NCBI RefSeq assembly: GCF_008365405.1 | Contig: NZ_QOKV01000008.1 | Location: 186,001 to 250,000, forward strand | DNA length: 64,000 bases | Direction: 5' to 3' | Origin: Azospirillum brasilense | GTDB lineage: Bacteria; Pseudomonadota; Alphaproteobacteria; Azospirillales; Azospirillaceae | Shown here: piece by piece, positions 45,579-55,111 of the stretch | Numbering within the stretch: the first letter of the stretch is position 1 | Layout: each line of letters opens with the position of its first letter | Program-made: the position numbers and the translations under genes | Notes under the pieces: model-generated | Databases searched by the model: none | Told to the model about the DNA's origin: nothing | What the model saw: the letters and a program-made list of their open reading frames with translations, nothing else

Positions 45579-45719
45579 CCCTCTCCCGCCCCGGGAGAGG
45601 GTGCCCGCGAAGCGGGCGGGTGAGGGTCGCACAAGGATCAGGCATTGATCCTCGGCATCACCCTCACCCTTCCCACGCTTGTGCGTGGGCCCCTTCCCTC
45701 TCCCGAGGCGGGAGAGGGA
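45579..45719. repeat. Compound palindromic repeat, copy C (convergent intergenic)
   Basis: About 141 bp. CCCTCTCCCGCCCCGGGAGA starts it, AAGGATCAGGCATTGATCCT forms the centre, and CCCTCTCCCGAGGCGGGAGA ends it. The inner right arm (CCCACGCTTGTGCGTGGG) differs from other copies yet keeps its own hairpin, so structure is conserved over sequence. It lies between the fusion flavoprotein gene and the lysozyme gene. Confidence 0.9.
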
Positions 45720-45734
45720 CTCCGCGTCTCCCGT

Positions 45735-46226
45735 TCACGCACCCGTGGCGGTGCTGACCGCCGCCTGGGGCAGCGGCGTGGTGGAGCTTTCGAACAGGTC
45801 GGCTTCGGCGGCGCGGCGCTTCACCAGACCCGGAAGCTGCGTCTTGACGCCGTTGACCGTGGCGTAGACCCAGCGGCCGAACTGGCCGGCCGCGCCTTCG
45901 TAGTCGCCCTGGTTCAGCAGGCGAAGCAGGGTCGAGCACTGCAGGCTGCCGGCCCCCAGGTTGAACACGAAGGAGGCGAGCGCGCCGCGCTGGTCCGGGT
46001 TCAGCGCGACGGTGACCAGCTTGTCCACCTGGGCGGCGGCGGCGGTCAGGTCCGACTGCAGGAAACCGTCGGCCTGGGCGGAGGTGATGCTCTGCCCCAG
46101 CTCGACCCCGGCGGTGTGGCCGTAGCCGATGGTCGGCACCCCCGCCGGGCACAGGTAGGCGTTGAGGTAAAGACCTTCGAAATGCTTCACAAGGTTGACC
46201 GCTTCTTCGCAAACCGGCGTCGTCAT
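45735..46226 (-). CDS. GH24 lysozyme (phage-endolysin type)
   Basis: 163 residues. ATG 46226 is favoured because GGGGGA lies 8 nt upstream; ATG 46235 is the alternative. The catalytic arrangement E-8aa-C-5aa-T is seen in FEGLYLNAYLCPAGVPTIGY, the Asp/Cys variant known for many phage and bacterial endolysins. GHTAGVELGQSITSAQAD and FVFNLGAGSLQCSTLLRLLN follow. No signal peptide or holin gene is visible. It may be a domesticated phage gene used in cell-wall remodelling, or a remnant. Confidence 0.88.
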   Translation of the reverse strand: MTTPVCEEAVNLVKHFEGLYLNAYLCPAGVPTIGYGHTAGVELGQSITSAQADGFLQSDLTAAAAQVDKLVTVALNPDQRGALASFVFNLGAGSLQCSTLLRLLNQGDYEGAAGQFGRWVYATVNGVKTQLPGLVKRRAAEADLFESSTTPLPQAAVSTATGA

Positions 46227-46360
46227 GTTCGTCATCCCCCAGCTTGTCGTAGACGTGCATCGGCACGGACAGTGCGTGCTGAGGGAAGCCTATCGAAAGA
46301 GTTATGATCTTAATAATGGTTTATTTTTTCACATTTTCCCGCGAAAGAAGGGGTTGGGCG

Positions 46361-46624
46361 TCAATTCCAGCGGAATTCCGCGGCCACCGCGCGGGCCTCT
46401 CCCGGCGTGATCAGGCGGTGGGTCGCCAGCTTCACCGAATGCAGCCTGCCGTCCAGGTTGGCCTGCCAGAAACCCAGGAACCGGCGCAGCACCGGGTAGC
46501 CGGGGGCGAGGTCCAACTCCTGCCAGAGATAGCTCTGCAGCAGGTGCGGGTGGTCCGGCATGTGGTACAGAATCTCCGCCGTGGTCAGGCGGTAATCGCG
46601 AAGCTGAAGCCCCAGACTGGCCAT
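46361..46624 (-). CDS. usg: Usg family protein
   Basis: 87 residues. It matches the alphaproteobacterial Usg family: LTTAEILYHMPDHPHLLQSY, DLAPGYPVLRRFLGFW and LDGRLHSVKLAT. The family is named from a gene upstream of a trp gene and its function is unknown. ATG 46624 has a GGAGGCAGAGC ribosome binding site. It is divergent from groES, with a 294-bp promoter region between. Confidence 0.88.
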   Translation of the reverse strand: MASLGLQLRDYRLTTAEILYHMPDHPHLLQSYLWQELDLAPGYPVLRRFLGFWQANLDGRLHSVKLATHRLITPGEARAVAAEFRWN

Positions 46625-46835
46625 GCTCTGCCTCCGTGATGGTGGAACCGGTGGCGTCCTTCCGCTGCGTCCTGGTGATTCTTTTGTGAAAGTGTGCCGT
46701 TCGCGGCTGTGGCGGGCAACAAAAATTTTTCTTTTACTTCAATGCATTAGCAGCAGGAAGGGGCGACTGCTGCCAGGAATCGCACCGATTGCCGCAACGA
46801 CCCTCTTGAATCAAAACCGCAGCTCGATTAGCTGT

Positions 46836-46862
46836 CTGGCACTCGCCGGGGGAGAGTGCTAA
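46836..46862 (+). promoter_or_regulatory. CIRCE operator (HrcA site) upstream of groES
   Basis: CTGGCACTC (46836-46844), a 9-nt spacer and GAGTGCTAA (46854-46862) match the TTAGCACTC-N9-GAGTGCTAA inverted repeat, with the first two bases of the left arm changed. It lies 56 bp before groES. A CTTGAA at 46804-46809 could be the -35 element. HrcA repression of groESL at normal temperature is expected. Confidence 0.92.
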
Positions 46863-46918
46863 CAGCCCCGAGCCCGGCGCCAATCCTTTCAATAAGCCTT
46901 GATCCTGGAGGCATCCCC

Positions 46919-47209
46919 ATGAAGTTCCGTCCGCTGCACGACCGCGTCGTCGTCAAGCGTCTGGAGTCCGACACCAAGACCAAGGGCGGGATCATCATTC
47001 CCGACACCGCGAAGGAGAAGCCCCAGGAGGGCCAGGTCATCGCGGTGGGTCCGGGCGCCCGTGACGAGAGCGGCAAGGTCGTTGCGCTCGACGTGAAGGC
47101 CGGCGACCGCATCCTGTTCGGCAAGTGGTCGGGCACCGAGGTGAAGATCGAGGGCGAGGATTTCCTGATCATGAAGGAATCCGACATCATGGGCGTCGTC
47201 GAGGCCTGA
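46919..47209 (+). CDS. groES: Co-chaperonin GroES
   Basis: 96 residues from ATG 46919, after GGAGGCATCCCC. It forms the heptameric lid of the GroEL folding chamber. [20 protein letters not shown], the mobile loop [19 protein letters not shown], and the ending [17 protein letters not shown] are canonical. It is the first gene of the CIRCE-controlled groESL operon. Confidence 0.98.
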   Translation: MKFRPLHDRVVVKRLESDTKTKGGIIIPDTAKEKPQEGQVIAVGPGARDESGKVVALDVKAGDRILFGKWSGTEVKIEGEDFLIMKESDIMGVVEA

Positions 47210-47258
47210 GCCTCCGCCCGCGCTGAGCGATCCAACCCCCCGAATTTCAAGGAAGTGA

Positions 47259-48905
<1,647 letters not shown>

Positions 48906-48934
48906 TAGCTCACGTCATCCACGACGTTTGCGGA

Positions 48935-48965
48935 AAGGGCGGTCCCTCGGGGCTGCCCTTTTCCC
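48935..48965 (+). terminator. Rho-independent terminator after groEL
   Basis: AAAGGGC and GCCCTTTT arms separated by GGTCCCTCGGGGCT, which itself can pair, about 30 nt after the groEL stop. Confidence 0.75.
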
Positions 48966-49102
48966 GTTTGGGCATCTCCCTGACGGACAGGGTGCCGCCG
49001 GCCGGCGGTTCAGATTGGAACGCTTCCAAACTGTTGGCGTTGACAACGAACCGGACGTCCCCTGGGGCGGGCCGGCTCTTGCTGCTGTTCAGGGAGAAAG
49101 CG

Positions 49103-50794
49103 ATGGCTGACCAATCGAAGACTCTGACCAACCGTCAGGGCCATCCGATCACCAACAACCAATCCCAGCGCACCGTGGGAAGCCGCGGGCCGGCGACGCT
49201 GGAGAACTACCAGTTCCTGGAGAAGATCACCCACTTCGACCGCGAGCGCATTCCGGAGCGCGTGGTCCACGCCCGCGGCTTCGTCTGCTACGGCGAGTTC
49301 GAGGCCACCGGCAAGATCGGCGACGAGCCGGCCTCCACCTACACCCGCGCCAAGCTGTTTCAACAGGCCGGCAAGAAGACCCCGCTGGCCATCCGCTTCT
49401 CCACCGTCATCGGCGGGCGCGATTCGTCGGAGGTGGCGCGCGACCCGCGCGGCTTCGCGGTGAAATTCTATACGGAGGACGGCAACTGGGATCTGGTCGG
49501 CAACAACCTGGCGGTCTTCTTCATCCGCGACGCCATCAAGTTCCCGGACGTCATCCATTCGCTGAAGCCCGATCCGGTGACCTTCCGTCAGGAACCGAAC
49601 CGCATCTTCGACTTCATGAGCCAGACGCCCGAATCCATGCACATGCTGACGCATCTGTTCAGCCCGCGCGGGATTCCGGCGAACTACCGGCACATGGAAG
49701 GCTTCGGCGTGAACACCTACAAGATGGTGAACGCCAACGGCGATACGGTGCTGGTCAAGTACCACTTCCACCCGCGCTGCGGCGTCGCCTCCCTGACGGC
49801 GGAGGAGGCGGCGAAGGTGCAGGGGCAGGATCTCGGCTCCGCCTCCAAGGATCTCTACGAGGCCATCGACCGAGGCGACTACCCGCAGTGGGATGTGTAT
49901 GTCCAGATCATGGAGGACCACGACCATCCCGAACTGGACTGGGACCCGCTGGACGACACCAAGATCTGGCCCGAGTCGGACTTCCCGCTGCGCCATGTCG
50001 GCGTGATGACGCTGAACCGCAACGTCGAGGACGTCTTCAACGAGAACGAACAGATCGCCATGGGCACCGGCGTGCTGGTGGACGGGCTGGATTTCTCGGA
50101 CGACAAGATGCTGGTCGGGCGGACCTTCTCCTACTCCGACACGCAGCGCTACCGGGTTGGCCCCAACTATCAGCAGTTGCCGATCAACCAAGCCAAGAAC
50201 GCGCCGGTCGCCACCAACCTGTCGGGTGGCCAGATGTCCTACCAACGCGATCTGGCGCCGGGGCAGAACCCGCACGTCAATTTCGAGCCGTCCATCCACA
50301 ACGGCCTGAGCGAAGCCCAGCGGGAGGAGCCGAACAACCCGCCGGAACTCCACGGCCGCCTGACCCGCAGCGTGATCGAGCGCCGCAACGACTATGTCCA
50401 GGCGCGGGGCCGCTACTGCACCATGATGGACTGGGAGCGCGACGATCTCGTCCTGAACATGGGCACCTTGCTCGGCCAGTGCGAACGCGACGTCCAGGAG
50501 CGCATGCTCTGGCACTTCTTCCTGATCCATGACGACTACGGCAGCCGGGTCGCCGGCATGCTGGGCATGACCGCCGCCGACGTGGCCGGCTTGGCCCCCC
50601 TGCCCAAGCAGGTGCTGACCGACGAGGACCAGAAGCGGCTGAAGTCGCTGGGCAAGAACGGCGACACGATCGACCCGAAGGCCTGGGGCCAGTGGACCGG
50701 CTCCGTGAAGGTTCACCGCGCCACGGCGGACGAGGTGGTGAAGGGCATGCCGTCCGGCGTGCAAGGCGGCATGACCAGTCAGGCTGCCGATTAG
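49103..50794 (+). CDS. kat: Monofunctional heme catalase
   Basis: 563 residues. It converts hydrogen peroxide to water and oxygen. The distal-side catalytic His lies in [16 protein letters not shown], the Asn region in [19 protein letters not shown], and the heme-ligand Tyr near [11 protein letters not shown]. The start ATG 49103 follows AGGGAGAAAGCG and is preferred over an upstream in-frame start at 48968. The length is slightly above small-subunit catalases. Next to a cytochrome c peroxidase on the same strand, it forms a peroxide-defence pair. Confidence 0.95.
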   Translation: MADQSKTLTNRQGHPITNNQSQRTVGSRGPATLENYQFLEKITHFDRERIPERVVHARGFVCYGEFEATGKIGDEPASTYTRAKLFQQAGKKTPLAIRFSTVIGGRDSSEVARDPRGFAVKFYTEDGNWDLVGNNLAVFFIRDAIKFPDVIHSLKPDPVTFRQEPNRIFDFMSQTPESMHMLTHLFSPRGIPANYRHMEGFGVNTYKMVNANGDTVLVKYHFHPRCGVASLTAEEAAKVQGQDLGSASKDLYEAIDRGDYPQWDVYVQIMEDHDHPELDWDPLDDTKIWPESDFPLRHVGVMTLNRNVEDVFNENEQIAMGTGVLVDGLDFSDDKMLVGRTFSYSDTQRYRVGPNYQQLPINQAKNAPVATNLSGGQMSYQRDLAPGQNPHVNFEPSIHNGLSEAQREEPNNPPELHGRLTRSVIERRNDYVQARGRYCTMMDWERDDLVLNMGTLLGQCERDVQERMLWHFFLIHDDYGSRVAGMLGMTAADVAGLAPLPKQVLTDEDQKRLKSLGKNGDTIDPKAWGQWTGSVKVHRATADEVVKGMPSGVQGGMTSQAAD

Positions 50795-50831
50795 GCGCAA
50801 CCAAAGGTCTTTGTTCGAGCATCGTCCCAAT

Positions 50832-50862
50832 GGGGCGGCGGGTTGTCCCGCCGCCCCTTTTT
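50832..50862 (+). terminator. Rho-independent terminator after catalase
   Basis: GGGGCGGCGGG, loop TTGT, CCCGCCGCCCC and TTTTT: an 11-bp perfect GC stem with a T-run, 38 nt after the stop codon. Confidence 0.9.
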
Positions 50863-51030
50863 CATGCCGGCGCCGATGATTGTTTTGAATGGCCACAGTT
50901 TGTATAAGGACATGCGACACGTTGCCGCGCGACACGCCTGTCACTGGTATCACCAGAGTGGGCCATGCCACTGTCATTTTGCATCAAGGCATTAGCCAAA
51001 ATATTAGAACTTCGATAAGGGAGAAGTGCG

Positions 51031-52035
51031 ATGTCCATGCGTGCTGCCGTGTCCTTCGCGGCCATGCTGGCGGCCTCCGTCGCCACCTTCGGCGTGCCCG
51101 CGTTCGCCGCCGACGAACCGATTTCGCCGATCGAGCCGGCGAAGATCGCCAATCCCGGATTGGTTGAACTCGGCAAGAAGCTGTACTTCGATCCCCGGCT
51201 GTCCAAGTCCGGCTTCATCTCCTGCAACTCGTGCCACAACCTGTCCATGGGCGGCACCGACAACCTGAAGACCTCCATCGGCCACAACTGGCAGCAGGGT
51301 CCGATCAACTCGCCGACCGTGCTGAATTCCAGCCTGAACGTCGCGCAGTTCTGGGACGGCCGTGCGCTGACTCTGCAGGAGCAGGCCGGCGGCCCGATCG
51401 CCAATCCCGGCGAGATGGGCTCCACCCACGCCCTGGCGGTCGAGGTGCTGCGCTCCATCCCCGAATACCAGAAGGAATTCGGCGAGGTCTTCGGTGAGAC
51501 CAAGATCACCATCGAGGAGGTGACCAAGGCCATCGCCGCCTTCGAGGAGACGCTGGTCACGCCGAACTCCCGTTTCGACCAGTGGCTGAAGGGCGACAAG
51601 AAGGCCCTGACCACCGTCGAGCTGGAAGGCTACGAGCTGTTCAAGGACTCGGGCTGCACCGCCTGCCACAACGGCTCGGCCGCCGGCGGCAACACCTTCC
51701 AGAAGATGGGCGTCGTCGAGCCCTACAAGACCAACAACCCCGCCGAGGGCCGCATCGCGGTGACCAAGGAGGAGGCCGACCGCTTCAACTTCAAGGTTCC
51801 GACGCTGCGCAACGTCGCGCTGACCTACCCCTACTTCCACGACGGCGAGGCGGCGACGCTGTCCGACGCCGTGGACGTCATGGGCCGCATCCAGTTGGGC
51901 AAGAAGTTCTCGACCGACGAGAACGCCAAGATCGTCGCCTTCCTGAAGACGCTGACCGGTGACCAGCCGAGCTTCGCTCTGCCGATCCTGCCGCCGTCCA
52001 CGGACAAGACGCCGAAGCCGCATCCCTTCGACTGA
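51031..52035 (+). CDS. Di-heme cytochrome c peroxidase
   Basis: 334 residues with a signal peptide (MSMRAAVSFAAMLAASVATF, cleavage near AFAA). Two heme c motifs, CNSCH and CTACH, stand in the two halves as in bacterial CCP/MauG-type enzymes. LGKKLYFDPRLSKSGFISC and the later KVPTLRNVALTYPYFHDG are hallmark segments. It detoxifies periplasmic peroxide using electrons from small cytochromes. ATG 51031 follows GGGAGAAGTGCG. Confidence 0.94.
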   Translation: MSMRAAVSFAAMLAASVATFGVPAFAADEPISPIEPAKIANPGLVELGKKLYFDPRLSKSGFISCNSCHNLSMGGTDNLKTSIGHNWQQGPINSPTVLNSSLNVAQFWDGRALTLQEQAGGPIANPGEMGSTHALAVEVLRSIPEYQKEFGEVFGETKITIEEVTKAIAAFEETLVTPNSRFDQWLKGDKKALTTVELEGYELFKDSGCTACHNGSAAGGNTFQKMGVVEPYKTNNPAEGRIAVTKEEADRFNFKVPTLRNVALTYPYFHDGEAATLSDAVDVMGRIQLGKKFSTDENAKIVAFLKTLTGDQPSFALPILPPSTDKTPKPHPFD

Positions 52036-52120
52036 CGGTTCGGCGGTTTGGATGGGGCCGGGCGTCGTTGGGGCGGCCTGGCCCCATTCCTTTTCTTGAG
52101 GATGGTTGCAGGGTATCGAC

Positions 52121-53269
52121 ATGCGGTGGGGATGGAAGACGGCGGGGGGCTTCGGGACGCTCGCGCTGGCCGGTCTGGTGGGCGTCGTCGTCGGGGTGGT
52201 CGGCTGGGGCGGCTTCAACACCGCGATGGAAGCGACCAACAGCATGGAGTTCTGCGTCTCCTGCCACGAGATGCGCGACAACGTGTATGTCGAGTACAAG
52301 ACCTCGCCCCACTACCAGAACGCCTCCGGCGTAAGGGCCACCTGCGCCGACTGCCACGTCCCGCGCGACTGGACGCACAAGGTGATCCGCAAGGTGCAGG
52401 CGTCCGGCGAGCTGTATCACTGGCTCATCGGCTCTATCGACACCAAGGAGAAGTTCGAGGCCAAGCGCCACACGCTGGCGCGCCGCGAATGGGAGCGCAT
52501 GCGGGCGACCGACAGCCAGGAATGCCGCAACTGCCATTCCTTCGGCGCCATGGACTTCCATAAGCAGACACCGAAGGCGGCCAGCGCCATGGAAGGGGCG
52601 GAGAAGGCCGGCAAGACCTGCATCGACTGCCACAAGGGCATCGCCCACAGCTTCCCCGACGTCACCGCCGGCCATCGCCAACTCTTCGCCGGTCTGTCGG
52701 AGCAGGCGAAGGCTTTGGCCCTGAAGCCCGGCGACACCGCCTACGCCCTGACCAGCCTCGCCCTTTACGGCGCGCTACCGGCGCTCGGGGCTGGTGGAGA
52801 CGGCGAGATCGCCGCGGCGACTCCGGTGACGATCCTGGCGGCGGAGGGCGGCGCCCTGCAGGTCGAGATCACCGGCTGGCAGCGCGGAAGCTCCAGGCAG
52901 ACGCTCTATGCCCAGCCGGGCAAGCGCATCACCACGGTCAAGCTGAATGCGGCGGTGGCGGGCCAAGCGGCGGCGTTGCGCAGCGTCACCGATCCGGAAA
53001 CCGAACAGGAATGGACGGAGGTCCGCCTGACCGCCTGGACCGGGGCCGGCGGCTATGTGGGCACGCTCGGCGCGCTGTGGGATTACGGCGCGCGGGTCTA
53101 TGACGCCAACTGCTCGCTCTGCCACGCGCTGCACCCGCCGGGCGCGTTCGACGCGAACGCCTGGATCGGCAAGATGAACGCCATGAAGCGGCTGACCCGG
53201 CTGGACGAGGAGGAGGGCCGCCTGCTGCTGACCTATCTGCAGAGCCATGCGAAGGACGGCGCGCGATGA
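52121..53269 (+). CDS. torC: TorC/DorC-type pentaheme cytochrome c
   Basis: 382 residues. A single N-terminal membrane anchor (GTLALAGLVGVVVGVVGWGG) precedes a NapC/NirT tetraheme domain with CVSCH, CADCH, CRNCH and CIDCH. A long C-terminal extension carries a fifth site, CSLCH. This five-heme layout is that of TorC/DorC, which pass quinol electrons to TMAO/DMSO reductase TorA/DorA. No torA or torD is next to it: the following gene encodes only an 87-residue protein. The terminal reductase, if any, is elsewhere. Start ATG 52121; an in-frame start at 52106 is possible. Confidence 0.9.
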   Translation: MRWGWKTAGGFGTLALAGLVGVVVGVVGWGGFNTAMEATNSMEFCVSCHEMRDNVYVEYKTSPHYQNASGVRATCADCHVPRDWTHKVIRKVQASGELYHWLIGSIDTKEKFEAKRHTLARREWERMRATDSQECRNCHSFGAMDFHKQTPKAASAMEGAEKAGKTCIDCHKGIAHSFPDVTAGHRQLFAGLSEQAKALALKPGDTAYALTSLALYGALPALGAGGDGEIAAATPVTILAAEGGALQVEITGWQRGSSRQTLYAQPGKRITTVKLNAAVAGQAAALRSVTDPETEQEWTEVRLTAWTGAGGYVGTLGALWDYGARVYDANCSLCHALHPPGAFDANAWIGKMNAMKRLTRLDEEEGRLLLTYLQSHAKDGAR

Positions 53270-53378
53270 TCGCTGCGGCGAGAACCCGAAGCTGCTAAGA
53301 GGGGTTTTCTACCACGGGCCGGCGCCGAACACGCCGCGCCCGACGGCAGACGACCACTTGAGAAAGAGGACCCCCGCG

Positions 53379-53642
53379 ATGTCGACTCTGCACAAACAAG
53401 CCATGGAAGCGGTGCTTCAGGCCGCCTCTCACGACATCGTCGGCACGCTCCAGGAGCGTGGCATCACCGACAAGCACAGCGAGGAGGGCGACCTCGTCGT
53501 TCTCGACGTCGCGATCCTGCACGCCTACCGCATCTTCATGCGGATCTGCGAGGAGAATGGGCTGGAGGTGGATGCGGGCTATTTCGCCGACATGGCCAAC
53601 GACCTTGCCGACGAGGTGGCCCAGGAGGACGACGCGGACTGA
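53379..53642 (+). CDS. Small acidic protein, unknown, downstream of torC
   Basis: 87 residues. ATG 53379 follows AAAGAGGACCCCCGCG. The protein is helical and acidic, starting MSTLHKQAMEAVLQAASHD and ending DLADEVAQEDDAD, with one internal Cys (FMRICEENGL). It has no signal, no membrane helix and no motif that I recognise. It lies 110 bp after torC on the same strand. Too short for TorD-like chaperones. Possibly a maturation helper, but only position suggests it. Confidence 0.6.
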   Translation: MSTLHKQAMEAVLQAASHDIVGTLQERGITDKHSEEGDLVVLDVAILHAYRIFMRICEENGLEVDAGYFADMANDLADEVAQEDDAD

Positions 53643-53763
53643 TCCGGTCCCGCGCCGCCGACCCGCTTCTTGAGTGCCCCGGTCCCGTCCGACCCTGCTT
53701 TTTCCTTTGGTGAAGGCGGTGCGGACGGGACCGGTCGACATCCTTCACCCCTCGGGGGACCCG

Positions 53764-54996
53764 ATGACCGACGCCCCTGAAACTGTCTTTTCTCCCGACG
53801 TTGCGATCATCGGCGCCGGCCCGGCCGGGCTGATGGCGGCGGAGGTCATCGCCGCGGCAGGCCGCTCGGTCGCCGTCTTTGAGCGGATGCCCACCCCGGC
53901 GCGCAAGCTGCTGCTGGCCGGGCGCGGCGGGCTGAACCTGACCCATTCCGAACCGCTGGACGCCTTCACCGCCCGCTATGGCGCGCAGGCCCCGCTGTTC
54001 GCCGATCTGCTGGGCGGCTTCTCCCCGGCGGACCTGCGCGACTGGGCGGCGGGGCTCGGGATCGAGACCTTCGTCGGCTCCAGCGGGCGCGTCTTTCCGG
54101 TGCAGATGAAGGCGTCCACCCTGGTGCGGGCGTGGCTGCGCCGGCTGGAGGGGCTGGGCGTCACCCTGCACAGCCGCCACCGCTGGCTCGGCTGGGACGC
54201 GTCCGGCGCGCTGCGCTTCCAGCGGGGCGACGGAACCGAAACCACCGTCGCCCCGCGCGCCACCCTGTTGGCGCTGGGCGGGGCGAGCTGGCCGCGCACC
54301 GGCTCCGACGGCGCCTGGACCGGGCTGCTGGCGGCGCGCGGGGTGGACATCGCGCCGCTGCGCCCGTCCAACATGGGCTTCGAGGTGCCCTGGTCCGATC
54401 ACCTGCGCGAACGCTTCGCCGGCCAGCCGGTCAAGAGCGTCGGCCTCGCCTTCGGCGACCGGCGTTTGAAGGGCGAGTTCGTCATCACCGAGACCGGCAT
54501 CGAGGGCGGCGCCGTCTACGCGCTGAGCGCCCCCTTGCGCGACGCCATCGAGCGCGAGGGCTGGGCCGCCCTGACCATCGACCTGATGCCGGATCTGCCG
54601 GAGTCGGCGATCGCCAAACGGCTCCGCCGCCGCGGGGCGGAATCGCTGTCCACCTTCCTGAAGAAGTCCCTGTCGCTGACCGGCCCGCGCGCCGCCCTGC
54701 TGCGCGAGTTCACGCCGGCGTCGGAACTGTCCGACCCGGCGGCGCTGGCCCGCCAGATCAAGGGCCTGTCGATGGTGCTGACCGGGGTGCGGCCGATCGA
54801 GCGCGCCATCTCCACCGCCGGAGGTATCCGGCTGGCGGAGCTGGACGCCTCGCTGATGCTGACCCGCCTGCCGGGGACCTTCGTCGCCGGGGAGATGCTG
54901 GATTGGGAGGCGCCGACCGGCGGCTACCTCCTCCAGGGCTGCTTCGCCATGGGCGCGCGGGCGGGGAAGGGCGTGCTGGGGTATCTGGGGGGCTGA
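53764..54996 (+). CDS. HI0933/BaiN-family FAD-dependent oxidoreductase (TIGR03862 type)
   Basis: 410 residues. The N-terminal FAD motif is VAIIGAGPAGLMAAEVIAAA. The family motif PARKLLLAGRGGLNLTHSEP follows, then GSSGRVFPVQMKASTLVRAW and the C-terminal FVAGEMLDWEAPTGGYLLQG. The HI0933 family is flavoproteins of uncertain substrate, though BaiN reduces bile-acid intermediates in gut bacteria. ATG 53764 is preferred. It converges on the penicillin-binding protein gene across a C/G-rich inverted repeat. Confidence 0.9.
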   Translation: MTDAPETVFSPDVAIIGAGPAGLMAAEVIAAAGRSVAVFERMPTPARKLLLAGRGGLNLTHSEPLDAFTARYGAQAPLFADLLGGFSPADLRDWAAGLGIETFVGSSGRVFPVQMKASTLVRAWLRRLEGLGVTLHSRHRWLGWDASGALRFQRGDGTETTVAPRATLLALGGASWPRTGSDGAWTGLLAARGVDIAPLRPSNMGFEVPWSDHLRERFAGQPVKSVGLAFGDRRLKGEFVITETGIEGGAVYALSAPLRDAIEREGWAALTIDLMPDLPESAIAKRLRRRGAESLSTFLKKSLSLTGPRAALLREFTPASELSDPAALARQIKGLSMVLTGVRPIERAISTAGGIRLAELDASLMLTRLPGTFVAGEMLDWEAPTGGYLLQGCFAMGARAGKGVLGYLGG

Positions 54997-55009
54997 GTTT
55001 TCGCCCCTA

Positions 55010-55100
55010 TTGCCCCCTCCCTAACCCTCCCCCGCTGCGCAGGGGAGGGGACCAATCTCCCTCCCCTGCGTCAGCGGGGGAGGGGCGGGGTGGGGGCAAT
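55010..55100. repeat. C/G-rich inverted repeat between convergent genes
   Basis: TTGCCCCCTCCCTAACCCTC... to ...GGGGTGGGGGCAA with inner arms CCGCTGCGCAGGGGAGGG and CCCTCCCCTGCGTCAGCGG. Same family as the element at 1238-1344, and likely a bidirectional terminator. Confidence 0.8.
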
Positions 55101-55111
55101 GCGCTCGCCCG

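Noticed and set aside
41933..45634. A 1233-codon minus-strand open frame opposite the Nfn-like fusion
   Set aside because: Shadow of a GC-rich gene. It is full of Gln/His/Arg repeats, while the plus frame contains clear flavoprotein motifs.
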